Positions 1 through 7,068 of a DNA stretch of 61,078 nt are shown in pieces. The notes under the pieces are model-generated. The model had not been told where the DNA came from. It was given only the letters and a program-made list of their open reading frames with translations, and did no database searches. Position numbers and translations under genes: made by a program. The stretch spans positions 1-61,078 of the IMG/VR virus record IMGVR_UViG_3300034103_001378. One strand, 5' to 3'. How positions within the stretch are numbered: the stretch's first letter is position 1; each line of letters opens with the position of its first letter. This stretch comes from a virus.

Positions 1-83
1 ATATCAACACGGACGACACGTTTGACGGCTACACGATTGCACAAGTAGTCAAAGCACTACGGAACGCCGGACTCTTAGCCTAA
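1..83 (+). CDS. Tail fibre protein, 3' end only (partial)
   Basis: These are the last 27 codons and stop of the tail-fibre gene whose full copy lies at 58594-60987. The reading ends DGYTIAQVVKALRNAGLLA in both copies. Five of the six base differences between the copies are silent and one changes Lys to Asn, so both are under protein-level constraint. It is cut by the window edge and is not a separate gene. Confidence 0.9.
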   Translation, partial: INTDDTFDGYTIAQVVKALRNAGLLA

Positions 84-174
84 CCCACAACCCACAAACC
101 CATGAAATCACTATTCGACATCCAAACTGAATCCGGCCAACTCTGGTTGGACATCTCCGCACAACTCGACGCAC
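1..174. repeat. Left copy of 174-bp terminal overlap
   Basis: This segment matches the last 174 bases of the window (60905-61078). Six positions differ (8, 20, 23, 35, 59 and 62) and the remaining 112 bases are identical. It covers the tail-fibre 3' end and the start of the next gene. Such an end-to-end match is expected from a circularly permuted or terminally redundant phage genome assembled through its own start, or from a true direct terminal repeat. Confidence 0.95.
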
Positions 175-578
175 TCCGCAAGGAAGGCGCGGACGCACTC
201 GCAGCGGCACAGGCCACGGCGAAAGAAGCCGCCGACAAAGCAGCCGCCGACGCCGCGACCGCCAAGGCCGCGAGTGACGCAGACCTCGCCGCCGCCAACG
301 CAGCGCGCGACAAGGCCACCTCGGAACTCGCCGCGATGACCGCGCAGGACCAGAAGCACGCCACGGCATTGCTCGCCGCGCTGGACTGGACCGCGATTGA
401 CGCGGAATACGCCGACTTGCAATCCAAGCTCGCAGCCAACAGCGCGAAATACGACGCCGCCCGCGCAACGCTGGCAACGCTAGCCGCCGCGATCAATGCG
501 CCGTTTGCCGAGCGCGAAGCCGCTGCCAAAGCCGCGCGCGTGAAGGAACTCGAAGCGCAACTCGCCGCCGTGAAATGA
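102..578 (+). CDS. Alanine-rich coiled-coil protein downstream of tail fibre
   Basis: The 158-residue product is not recognised by family. After a short N-terminal segment (MKSLFDIQTESGQLWLD) almost the whole protein is an Ala/Lys/Asp/Glu-rich helix with heptad-like spacing, so a long coiled coil is likely. It has no signal peptide or membrane segment. It follows the tail-fibre gene by 18 bases, counting through the circle junction, so it may be a fibre-associated, assembly or chaperone protein; that role rests on position only. The leader is A/C-rich (CCCACAAACCC) with no Shine-Dalgarno. A second, truncated copy of its start lies at 61006. Confidence 0.85.
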   Translation: MKSLFDIQTESGQLWLDISAQLDALRKEGADALAAAQATAKEAADKAAADAATAKAASDADLAAANAARDKATSELAAMTAQDQKHATALLAALDWTAIDAEYADLQSKLAANSAKYDAARATLATLAAAINAPFAEREAAAKAARVKELEAQLAAVK

Positions 579-582
579 AGCA

Positions 583-876
583 ATGAGCGACACCGAACAA
601 GAACAAAACAGAGCCGAGGCACGCCGTTGGAAATTCGACGGCACCGTGAACCTCGGGCACGTCCTCACTGCTGCCGTGATGCTCATTGGCGGACTCGGAG
701 TGTGGACGCAGGGGCGAGAAGTAATGATTCGGCAAGACGCTCGTCTGGCATTGGTCGAGACCACGATGGCTGAGGTTAAATCAAACCTGTCCAAAATCTC
801 CGAGTCGCAGCAGCTCGCAATCCGCACGCAGGATAAGCTGGCGGCAACCCTCGACGCCATCAGCCGGAAGCCGTGA
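583..876 (+). CDS. Small membrane protein of lysis block
   Basis: The 97-residue product has a charged N-terminus, one membrane segment at about residues 25-43 (LTAAVMLIGGLGVW region) and a C-terminal helical, probably coiled-coil, region. It starts four bases after the upstream gene and overlaps the next gene (a lipoprotein) by four bases. The arrangement of membrane protein plus overlapping lipoprotein beside an endolysin resembles holin or spanin pairs. Holin-accessory protein and inner-membrane spanin are both possible; the sequence alone does not decide. Confidence 0.8.
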   Translation: MSDTEQEQNRAEARRWKFDGTVNLGHVLTAAVMLIGGLGVWTQGREVMIRQDARLALVETTMAEVKSNLSKISESQQLAIRTQDKLAATLDAISRKP

Positions 877-1103
877 ACCGAACCCTCTACATCATCCTCG
901 CCATCATCGCGGCGCTCTGCATGTTCACCGGCTGTGCCACTAAACGCCACGGCAACGAGACGGCCCCACTCGTGCGGCACCTCACTACCGCCACGGCTGC
1001 GACTGCACGGGCACGGCACGACGGCAAGGAAGTGAAGCGGATTCTTTCCCGCGTGGACTATAAGGCCGGAAGGATTCTCCGGCTGCTGGAGGACGAACCG
1101 TGA
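873..1103 (+). CDS. Small lipoprotein, Rz1-like spanin candidate
   Basis: The 76-residue product starts with a hydrophobic signal (LYIILAIIAALCMFTGC) whose FTGC lipobox predicts cleavage and lipidation at Cys21. The mature part is short and basic. The start is GTG overlapping the previous stop, and the end overlaps the next gene. Outer-membrane lipoproteins of this size in lysis blocks are typically Rz1-type o-spanins, which would imply a Gram-negative host. Unlike lambda Rz1 it is not proline-rich and is not nested within another gene, so the role is inferred. Confidence 0.8.
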   Translation: MNRTLYIILAIIAALCMFTGCATKRHGNETAPLVRHLTTATAATARARHDGKEVKRILSRVDYKAGRILRLLEDEP

Positions 1104-1480
1104 GGCCGTGCCTGCCGTTGCTCATACTGTGGGTGTTGCTGGCGATGGCTAACTCGCAGACTGTCCCCACGGCACTCCCCGTTACTGACGGCAAGACGCG
1201 CACGGAGATCGTGAAGCTGGTGAAGCAGATGCAGGTGTTATTCCACGAAGCGCAGGCGCAGACGGACTCCGTTCTCGCACAACTCGCCATCCTCACGACC
1301 GCCCACAATGCCGCGCTCGTGGAGACGCAGGCCGTGCAGGGCACGCTCGACACACGCACGCGGGAGCGGGACAAGGCGCGGCTGGATGCGGCGAATCAGG
1401 CGAAAGCGAAGTGGATGTGGTTCTCTGCATTCAGCCTGACGGCCATCGGGTTTGCAGCCTTTGCATATTTCAAACGATGA
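1100..1480 (+). CDS. Coiled-coil membrane protein, possible spanin partner
   Basis: The 126-residue product has an N-terminal hydrophobic stretch (LPLLILWVLLAMANS) that looks like a signal sequence or anchor. A long helical, heptad-rich middle follows (about residues 30-105), then a C-terminal membrane segment (FSAFSLTAIGFAAFAYF). It starts at GTG overlapping the lipoprotein stop and ends with an ATGA overlap to the next gene. A coiled-coil periplasmic domain tied to the membrane is the i-spanin pattern, though the C-terminal membrane helix is unusual for that class. Function is uncertain. Confidence 0.75.
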   Translation: MRPCLPLLILWVLLAMANSQTVPTALPVTDGKTRTEIVKLVKQMQVLFHEAQAQTDSVLAQLAILTTAHNAALVETQAVQGTLDTRTRERDKARLDAANQAKAKWMWFSAFSLTAIGFAAFAYFKR

Positions 1481-1893
1481 AAGCCTTCCTTACCCGACTA
1501 CTTAAAACGCTGGCGATGAACTTCGCCTCGCGGAAATTCTTGATGACCCTGTTCGCCATCTGGACGGAATGGGGGCTGTATTGGGCGACCGTGAGAACCC
1601 TCTACACGTTCACCACGCCGGAGCAACTGACTGCATTCGTTTCGATCACTCAACACTTCCAGTGGGCGGTCACGACGATGTTGCTCGCCTATCTCGGAAT
1701 CCAGACGGCGGAGAATTTCTCCAACGCGGCGGCGGCGAAGTTCGAGAGTGTCGCGCAGAATGTCGCATCGAGCACCAAGAGCGAAGTGAAGACCGAGAAC
1801 GTGCAACGCATCGTCCATGAGTACGCCGAGCGATACAAGGACGACCCGAGCTACGCGCCGATCAAGAAAGACACCGAGGAGAAGTTCCGATGA
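1477..1893 (+). CDS. Holin-like membrane protein
   Basis: The 138-residue product starts at an ATG that overlaps the preceding stop (ATGA); an in-frame upstream start at 1411 would bury it in the previous gene and was not used. Two membrane segments are visible, around residues 20-40 (FLMTLFAIWTEWGLYW) and 60-80 (FQWAVTTMLLAYLGIQTAENF). A charged helical C-terminal tail follows. Size, two membrane spans and position directly before the endolysin (ATGA overlap) fit a holin. No specific holin family is recognised. Confidence 0.75.
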   Translation: MKAFLTRLLKTLAMNFASRKFLMTLFAIWTEWGLYWATVRTLYTFTTPEQLTAFVSITQHFQWAVTTMLLAYLGIQTAENFSNAAAAKFESVAQNVASSTKSEVKTENVQRIVHEYAERYKDDPSYAPIKKDTEEKFR

Positions 1894-2357
1894 ACTGGCC
1901 CACCGAAGCACAGTGCCCGAAGTTCTACGGGCCAAAGGGCGAGAACCAGACGCAGATCGTCCTGCCTTACCCGATGGTGTTGGACTGGGACAAGGCCACG
2001 CGCATCACCGAGATGACGTGCCACGAGAAGGTCGCAGATGCGATGCTGCGAGTGTTCACGAAGCTGAAAGGCGAATACGGCGAGGAGAAGCTGCGCGAGC
2101 TTGGGATCGATCAGTTTGGGGGCTGCCTGAACGTGCGGCTCAAGCGCGGGAGCAAAAGCGCGTGGTCAATCCATTCATGGGGGTGCGCCGTCGATCTTGA
2201 TGCGGACAGGAACATGCTCAAGGAGACGAAGCGCACTGCGCGGTTTGCCCGCCTCGAATACCTGCCGATGTGGAAAATCATCGAGGGCGAGGGCGCAGTC
2301 AGCTATGGCCGCGCGAGGGACTTCGACTGGATGCACTGGCAGTTTGCCCGGCCATGA
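1890..2357 (+). CDS. M15-family peptidoglycan peptidase (endolysin)
   Basis: The 155-residue product carries the zinc-binding pattern of M15 (VanY/DD-carboxypeptidase and L-Ala-D-Glu endopeptidase) enzymes. His95 and Asp102 lie in SIHSWGCAVDLD and His149 in DFDWMHWQF. These enzymes cut the stem peptide of peptidoglycan, so this is the likely endolysin. There is no signal peptide, so export should depend on the holin encoded immediately upstream with a four-base overlap. The length is normal for a single-domain M15 endolysin and no cell-wall-binding domain is present. Confidence 0.92.
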   Translation: MNWPTEAQCPKFYGPKGENQTQIVLPYPMVLDWDKATRITEMTCHEKVADAMLRVFTKLKGEYGEEKLRELGIDQFGGCLNVRLKRGSKSAWSIHSWGCAVDLDADRNMLKETKRTARFARLEYLPMWKIIEGEGAVSYGRARDFDWMHWQFARP

Positions 2358-2440
2358 ACTTCGCCGCCACTGGCATCCTCGCGGTGTTCATCTTCGCTGG
2401 CATCGTCGTGCTCTGCGCCACGCTTGGCGGGAAAAAATAG
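2354..2440 (+). CDS. 28-residue single-span membrane peptide
   Basis: A tiny reading frame begins with an ATGA overlap on the endolysin stop and ends at TAG. Nearly the whole product is one hydrophobic helix (GILAVFIFAGIVVLCATLG) ending in Lys-Lys. The coupled start and clear transmembrane character argue that it is translated. By position it could modulate holin timing or add to membrane damage; that is inference. Confidence 0.6.
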   Translation: MNFAATGILAVFIFAGIVVLCATLGGKK

Positions 2441-2451
2441 AAATCTGAACC
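2441..2451 (+). promoter_or_regulatory. Start-site motif AAATCTGAACC before ATG
   Basis: One copy of a motif (consensus AAATCCGAACC) found directly before start codons at 2452, 12862, 22792, 34196 and 34854, and in shorter form at 27293 (minus strand) and 10093. It is unlike a Shine-Dalgarno sequence. Here it lies outside any coding frame, so it is not explained by protein sequence. Confidence 0.6.
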
Positions 2452-2628
2452 ATGAACAAAACACTGCCGGCGGCATTCAACAGCGGGGGAGTCGAGGGAA
2501 ATCGCTACTCCCTGAACAACAAGGAGACCCGGAGGAAGCTGCGCGAATGGGAGAAGCGCAGGCCGAACGGGAAGTCGCACACCGTCGGCGTCCCTCGCGG
2601 AAAATTCGGATCGATCAACCCAGGGTAA
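2452..2628 (+). CDS. Small basic protein, unknown function
   Basis: The 58-residue product is Lys/Arg-rich (NKETRRKLREWEKRRPNGK) and follows the AAATCTGAACC start motif. No family is recognised. It sits between the lysis block and the scaffold gene. The basic helix could bind nucleic acid or acidic virion proteins, but nothing in the sequence fixes a role. The start is chosen because of the recurrent motif and because the frame is open from here to a clean stop. Confidence 0.6.
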   Translation: MNKTLPAAFNSGGVEGNRYSLNNKETRRKLREWEKRRPNGKSHTVGVPRGKFGSINPG

Positions 2629-2687
2629 CGACCGCGAAAGATTTTGCTTGCCATCCGCGAATGCGATGAAGCAGGCGGCGGATCGCA

Positions 2688-3782
2688 ATGGAAAACACAG
2701 CACCAGCGGAGGTCACAGATCCCGCAAGCGCAGCAGCGACAGCAACGCCCGCGGAAACGCAGGCGACTCCAACCGCGACCGGCGACCCCTTCGACGACGT
2801 TCTTGCACAGCAAGAGGCGGAGTTGGCGAGGATGCAGGCCGCGAACCAGCCAGAAACCGAAGCAGTTCCCGCAGCGATCACGACCGAACCGGAACCGCAG
2901 GCAGGCGAAACCACGCCGCCCGCGGACCCGAAATCGGATCGCATCCTGCCAAACCGCGTCTCCACCGCACAGTTCAGCGACACCGAGCAGCAAGCGATTG
3001 CGCTCGGCAAGGCGCTGAAGGATGCAGGGGAGACGGTGCCAAGCCTGAAGGAGCGCATCGAGATTGTCGAAGCGCGCCAGCAGAAGCAGGCGCCCGTAGC
3101 CACACCAGACCCCGAACCCGAACCACAGCACGGCGACGCGCTGACGGAACTGGACGAAAAGCTGAATGCGGCGATGGACCGGCGAAAGGAACTCGCGAAG
3201 TCACTCGGCACCGAGGAACTGGAGGAGGCCAAGGACGAGATCGAGCAACTGAGGCAGCAGAAGGCGGCCGTTGAATCGCAGCAGGCGAAAGCCGCCGCGG
3301 AAAAACAGGACGCATTCGCCACAGAACGCTCGAACTCAATCAAGGCCGCGAAGGGGCAATTCCCTTCATCCACTGATCCGAAGTCCGAACTGGCACAAGC
3401 CATCGCTGCACGCATCGAGTCGATCGCCAAAGATCCCGCTCGCAGTGTTCTCCTGAGTGATCCGAAGGCTCCCGAAGTCATCGCCGCCGAAGCCGCCATG
3501 CAACTGGCGAAACTGCGCGCCGCCGACAACGGAACCTCGGTCGCCAAGGAACTCGCCGCGCTCATGGAGTCGGACGCCCCCGCGCAAGCGGCAGCGACCG
3601 CAACCCAACCGACGCCGCAAGTCCGCAAGCCCACGACCGCAGGAGGGGCCGCGAGCATACCGCCCGCGACACCGCCCGCGCCAAAGGCCCTCTCGCTCGC
3701 AGAAGCCGCAAACATGAGTCTCGCAGACCTGGAGAAGCTATCACCCACTCCGGGGAACTCGGGATACGTGCTGCGCAGGTAG
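2688..3782 (+). CDS. Probable capsid scaffold protein
   Basis: The 364-residue product is acidic, rich in Pro/Ala/Glu/Gln and low in hydrophobic residues. It has a disordered N-terminal third, a central coiled coil (about residues 155-220, DEKLNAAMDRRKELAKSL onward) and a more compact C-terminal part. It lies directly upstream of the major capsid gene. Composition, predicted coiled coil and position fit a scaffold protein that guides capsid assembly and is then lost. No protease motif is visible. The exact start is supported by ATG after GATCGCA; there is no Shine-Dalgarno. Confidence 0.75.
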   Translation: MENTAPAEVTDPASAAATATPAETQATPTATGDPFDDVLAQQEAELARMQAANQPETEAVPAAITTEPEPQAGETTPPADPKSDRILPNRVSTAQFSDTEQQAIALGKALKDAGETVPSLKERIEIVEARQQKQAPVATPDPEPEPQHGDALTELDEKLNAAMDRRKELAKSLGTEELEEAKDEIEQLRQQKAAVESQQAKAAAEKQDAFATERSNSIKAAKGQFPSSTDPKSELAQAIAARIESIAKDPARSVLLSDPKAPEVIAAEAAMQLAKLRAADNGTSVAKELAALMESDAPAQAAATATQPTPQVRKPTTAGGAASIPPATPPAPKALSLAEAANMSLADLEKLSPTPGNSGYVLRR

Positions 3783-3822
3783 TCCACCAACAACCCAACC
3801 CAAATCTCACATCTCTAATCCA

Positions 3823-5409
3823 ATGAAAAATCGCAATATCTTCCGGCTGCTCTTCGTGGCCGCACTCGCATTCGTCTCCGGCCCGCTGGCTCTCGCCGCG
3901 CTGTTCGGATTCCTCACTGTCCCGGCGCTCGGCACGAGCTACCCGGTCGCCAACGCCACCACCAAGGGCGACCTCACCACGCAGAACGCCAATCTCGAAC
4001 AGGAGATTTGGGCGCTCAAGGTCGTGAAGGGCGCGGACGCCGCATACCAGGACAATCCGCTCGCGGATGGATTCATGGGCGAGGGCGACGCAGGCAAGGC
4101 CATCGTCAAGATCACCGACACCGAGAAAGTGTCCGGCTCCACCGTGCATGTCACGACCTACGGCGGCTTCGGCGGCCCCGGCGTGCAGGGCGCGGGCGTC
4201 CGCACCGGTTCGGCCAACAAGATTCAGGCCGGCTCGTTCGACGTGAAGATCGGTCGCCAGTGGTTCGGCGTGGGCTACCAGAGCGTCGCCCGCGACGAAA
4301 CGATGGTCGGCGGTCGTCTCGACGGCATGATCAAGCAAGGTCTGAGCCAGCAGCACGCCATCAAGAACAACGACGATATGCTTCGCCTCATGATCGCGAA
4401 GTCTGAGGCGTCCAGCCGGAACAAGATGTTCACGGTGGGCGGCCCTTCGACCATCGCGACGATCAAGACGGCGCACTACATGGACACCGCGACGATCGGT
4501 AACACGCGGAACATCCTCACCAGCAACGGCGCGCTTCCGATGGCGACCGGCGCGATGGACTCCGGCGGCAGCCGCGTGAAGAACTACATGGTCTTCGGCA
4601 CGCACTACGCCCTGAGCCACCTCAAGAGCGAAAGCGACTACCTCGCCGGCATCCGCCTGGCGGGTGAGCGCGGGGACAAGAACCCGCAGTTCAAGGGCAA
4701 CTTCGTGGATTGGGACGGCGTGGGAATCTACCGCTGGGACCAGCTCGATCACGGGAACTGGGGACCGATTGGATCCCTTCTCGCCCCGCGCCTCTACCTC
4801 GGAGCGGCACTCGCCCCGACGTTCAGCGGCACCACGGTCAATGGCGGCACCATCGCCGTGAAGGGCGGCGGCAGCGCGGCGGCGGCAGCAGTCACGCCCG
4901 CCCCTGAGTACACCCGCTACTTCAGCAACGCCCCGTGGACCTACCACTGGGGCGCCACCATCGCCGCGGACACCGCCACGCTGCGCTACATCCTCGTCAT
5001 CAACCCCTCGACGGGCGTGTGGGGCGTGTTCGGCTTCAAGGTCAACACCGGCCTCGAAATCACCCTGTTCAGCAAGGTCGTGCTCGGCCTCACCGGGGAA
5101 ACCACTGATTGGGCATTCCCGATCGGCTCCCTCGTGGTCGAGTGCAACATCCTCGGCACCCCGTTCGGTCGCTCGCTCGGCCTCGGCGCGGAAGCCCTTA
5201 TCTGCGGCGTCGGCACGATCAACGGCTCGAAAGTGAGCCCGCAGTTCGGCAAGCGCACCGAGGAGCACCTGAATCATGACATGGATCATGAAATCGGTGC
5301 GGAGAAGGTGTGGGGCGCGGCCCTTGTGGAGCGTTCTGACGGTGTGTGCCCCGGCTTCGTGGTCTCGTGCCACGCACTGCCTGTGCCCGGCGCTCCCGTC
5401 ATCGCCTAG
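3823..5409 (+). CDS. Major capsid protein (N4 gp56/DUF4043-like)
   Basis: The 528-residue product resembles the N4-gp56 (DUF4043) capsid family in its N-terminal half: the segments TTKGDLTTQNANLEQEIW, a Gly-rich stretch (GGFGGPGVQGAGVRTGSANK), and the region giving RQWFGVGYQSVARDE and NNDDMLRLMIAKSEA. The first 35 or so residues are odd for a capsid protein: FRLLFVAALAFVSGPLALAA reads as a hydrophobic signal-like helix. Either it is a processed N-terminal extension or translation starts later, although the next Met is well inside the conserved part. Scaffold gene upstream and a strong hairpin downstream fit high, separately terminated expression. Confidence 0.88.
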   Translation: MKNRNIFRLLFVAALAFVSGPLALAALFGFLTVPALGTSYPVANATTKGDLTTQNANLEQEIWALKVVKGADAAYQDNPLADGFMGEGDAGKAIVKITDTEKVSGSTVHVTTYGGFGGPGVQGAGVRTGSANKIQAGSFDVKIGRQWFGVGYQSVARDETMVGGRLDGMIKQGLSQQHAIKNNDDMLRLMIAKSEASSRNKMFTVGGPSTIATIKTAHYMDTATIGNTRNILTSNGALPMATGAMDSGGSRVKNYMVFGTHYALSHLKSESDYLAGIRLAGERGDKNPQFKGNFVDWDGVGIYRWDQLDHGNWGPIGSLLAPRLYLGAALAPTFSGTTVNGGTIAVKGGGSAAAAAVTPAPEYTRYFSNAPWTYHWGATIAADTATLRYILVINPSTGVWGVFGFKVNTGLEITLFSKVVLGLTGETTDWAFPIGSLVVECNILGTPFGRSLGLGAEALICGVGTINGSKVSPQFGKRTEEHLNHDMDHEIGAEKVWGAALVERSDGVCPGFVVSCHALPVPGAPVIA

Positions 5410-5428
5410 TTTGTGTGGTTCATAGCCG

Positions 5429-5460
5429 GCCCCGGCGGAGCGTCATGTCTCCGCCGGGGC
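5429..5460 (+). terminator. GC-rich hairpin after capsid gene
   Basis: An 11-bp perfect stem (arms 5429-5439 and 5450-5460, GCCCCGGCGGA with its complement) closes a 10-base loop 19 bases after the capsid stop. It is followed by a loosely T-rich stretch (TCTTTCAATTTT) rather than a clean T tract. A terminator or 3'-end RNA stabiliser for the capsid transcript is likely. Confidence 0.7.
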
Positions 5461-5485
5461 GCAGTCTTTCAATTTTCAATCCTCT

Positions 5486-6040
5486 ATGTCTGCCAAAATC
5501 AAACTCGTCACCTACGGAACCGCACGCAACGTCATGCCCTCTTTGCAGGGAAGGAGCGGCAGGGTCTATGACCGCGCCCACTTCCACGAGAAGGACATGC
5601 GACACCAGACGGCAGAGTTCGACCTGGACGAGTTCCAGAATACGATCCTGCCCGACATCGCGAAGCATCCGAACGTGATCAAGTGGTGGCCGGTGGTCGC
5701 GGTGGCCGAATCCGGCGACGACGTGAAGCGGCTGACGGAGGAACTTGCGGCGGCGAAAGCGGAGATCGCGCGCCTGAAATCGGAGATCGCGCGCCTGAAA
5801 TCCGAGCAGACAAACACCCGGACGCCGGATGCCTTTACCGGACTCGTGAACGCGACCGGAGCCAACGAGCCCGCCGCGCAAGCCGCGCGTCCGCTGGCCG
5901 AACTCGGACACCGCGAGCTTCGCGCGATGATGAAGGAGCGCGGAATCCCGCTGATCGGAAACCCGAACAAGGACGACATGATCGCCCTTCTCAGCGCGCC
6001 GAAACCCGATGCCGCGCCCGCTGACGACATCGAGACGTAG
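5486..6040 (+). CDS. Small head protein with coiled coil and SAP/HeH-like C-terminus
   Basis: The 184-residue product has a folded N-terminal part (residues 1-75), then a coiled coil of EIARLKS units at about 90-110, then a C-terminal segment (HRELRAMMKERGIPLIGNP then KDDMIALL) that resembles HeH/SAP or Rho-N helix-extended-loop-helix modules seen in phage head proteins. It lies between the capsid and adaptor genes, so a head-completion or minor capsid role is likely. A 21-bp tandem duplication lies inside the coiled coil. Confidence 0.7.
   Translation: MSAKIKLVTYGTARNVMPSLQGRSGRVYDRAHFHEKDMRHQTAEFDLDEFQNTILPDIAKHPNVIKWWPVVAVAESGDDVKRLTEELAAAKAEIARLKSEIARLKSEQTNTRTPDAFTGLVNATGANEPAAQAARPLAELGHRELRAMMKERGIPLIGNPNKDDMIALLSAPKPDAAPADDIET
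5761..5802 (+). repeat. 21-bp perfect tandem duplication
   Basis: The unit GGAGATCGCGCGCCTGAAAT plus C occurs twice head to tail, adding one EIARLKS heptad to the coiled coil. This is a likely site of length variation among related phages. Confidence 0.9.
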
Positions 6041-6060
6041 CAACCCCCCGGATCACCCCG

Positions 6061-7068
6061 ATGACGATCCACACGCTCGCCAAGCAACTGATGCGGGATC
6101 TCGGCCTGCGCACGCTCACCCCGGCTGGCGCGACCGACAACAGCGACACCCGCGGGCCTTCGCCGGGCGACCTAGACTCCATCTGCGCGGCCATCAACGG
6201 CGCGTATGTCGAGCTTTGGGACCGGAGCCCGAGCGCCATGTTCGAGCGGCGCACCGGTGCCGTTCTGCGGGCGCCCACGGCAGTCACCGTGAGCTGCACG
6301 CAATACTCGAACACGATCAGCATCACATCCGGCTACGCCTCATGGATGCTCGGCTGCACCATCGTCTTCGCGAGCGGCGACACGCAGGACAACGAAATCC
6401 TCGAATCCAGCACGCAGCTTCTCCGCCCGTTCCTCGGCGCGACCGGCAGCTACTCGGCCACGGTCTATTGCGACGCCATCCAGCTTCCGAGCACGGACAT
6501 GGTGATCCTCGACCCGGTGGAGATCCGCGGGCAGCGCGTGCTCTTGCCGGCATCGAGCTGGGAGGAGCTTCAGAGATATGCCGGCGTGATCCGAACCATG
6601 CACGGCTGGAACAGCGTCGGCTACGGCAGCGCGGCGATGAACAAACTGAGCGGACAGCCAGTTTCCTACTTTGTGGACACCCGGTATGAGCAGACCGGCA
6701 CGGCGACGCGCACGACCTACCTGCGAATCGGGCCGATGCCGTCGGCGGACTACCCGCTCGACTACCGGCTGCTGGCGACACCGCCCGTCGTCACGGCGGA
6801 CGACATTGACAACGGGGATCACACGACCGACCCGGGCACGGATACCGTAGTCTGGTTCCCTGAACTCACGATTTACGCGGTGGCGCGGCAGCATCTCAGC
6901 GGCGACCCTCTTTTCACGAACATCGCCGGGCGCGCGGAGATTTTCCGGCAGTATGAACTCGCGATCAAGTCGCTCCAGAATGCCAAACCGCAGGGAGCAA
7001 GCCAACAGGCGGCGAACTACACGCCGCCGTTCCGGGGGCGGCGTCGCGGCGCCGGATACCTCTATTGA
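6061..7068 (+). CDS. Head-tail adaptor/connector candidate
   Basis: The 335-residue product starts with TIHTLAKQLMRDLGL and continues with helical then beta-rich segments ending in a basic tail (PFRGRRRGAGYLY). The order capsid, small head protein, this gene, then tail proteins is where podoviruses encode the head-tail adaptor or tail-tube protein. Features such as LYAVARQHLSGDP-like helical C-terminal motifs are common in adaptor proteins, but the family call rests mostly on position. It overlaps the next gene by four bases (TTGA). Confidence 0.6.
   Translation: MTIHTLAKQLMRDLGLRTLTPAGATDNSDTRGPSPGDLDSICAAINGAYVELWDRSPSAMFERRTGAVLRAPTAVTVSCTQYSNTISITSGYASWMLGCTIVFASGDTQDNEILESSTQLLRPFLGATGSYSATVYCDAIQLPSTDMVILDPVEIRGQRVLLPASSWEELQRYAGVIRTMHGWNSVGYGSAAMNKLSGQPVSYFVDTRYEQTGTATRTTYLRIGPMPSADYPLDYRLLATPPVVTADDIDNGDHTTDPGTDTVVWFPELTIYAVARQHLSGDPLFTNIAGRAEIFRQYELAIKSLQNAKPQGASQQAANYTPPFRGRRRGAGYLY

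Noticed and set aside
2615-3793. Long minus-strand frame opposite the scaffold gene (392 codons)
   Set aside because: It is the GC-rich antisense shadow of the scaffold frame, Ser/Ala-rich with no family features; the plus-strand frame has position and composition support.
3562-5373. 603-codon minus-strand frame opposite the capsid gene
   Set aside because: Antisense of the capsid gene. Reads as Arg/Ala/Val-rich sequence without domains.
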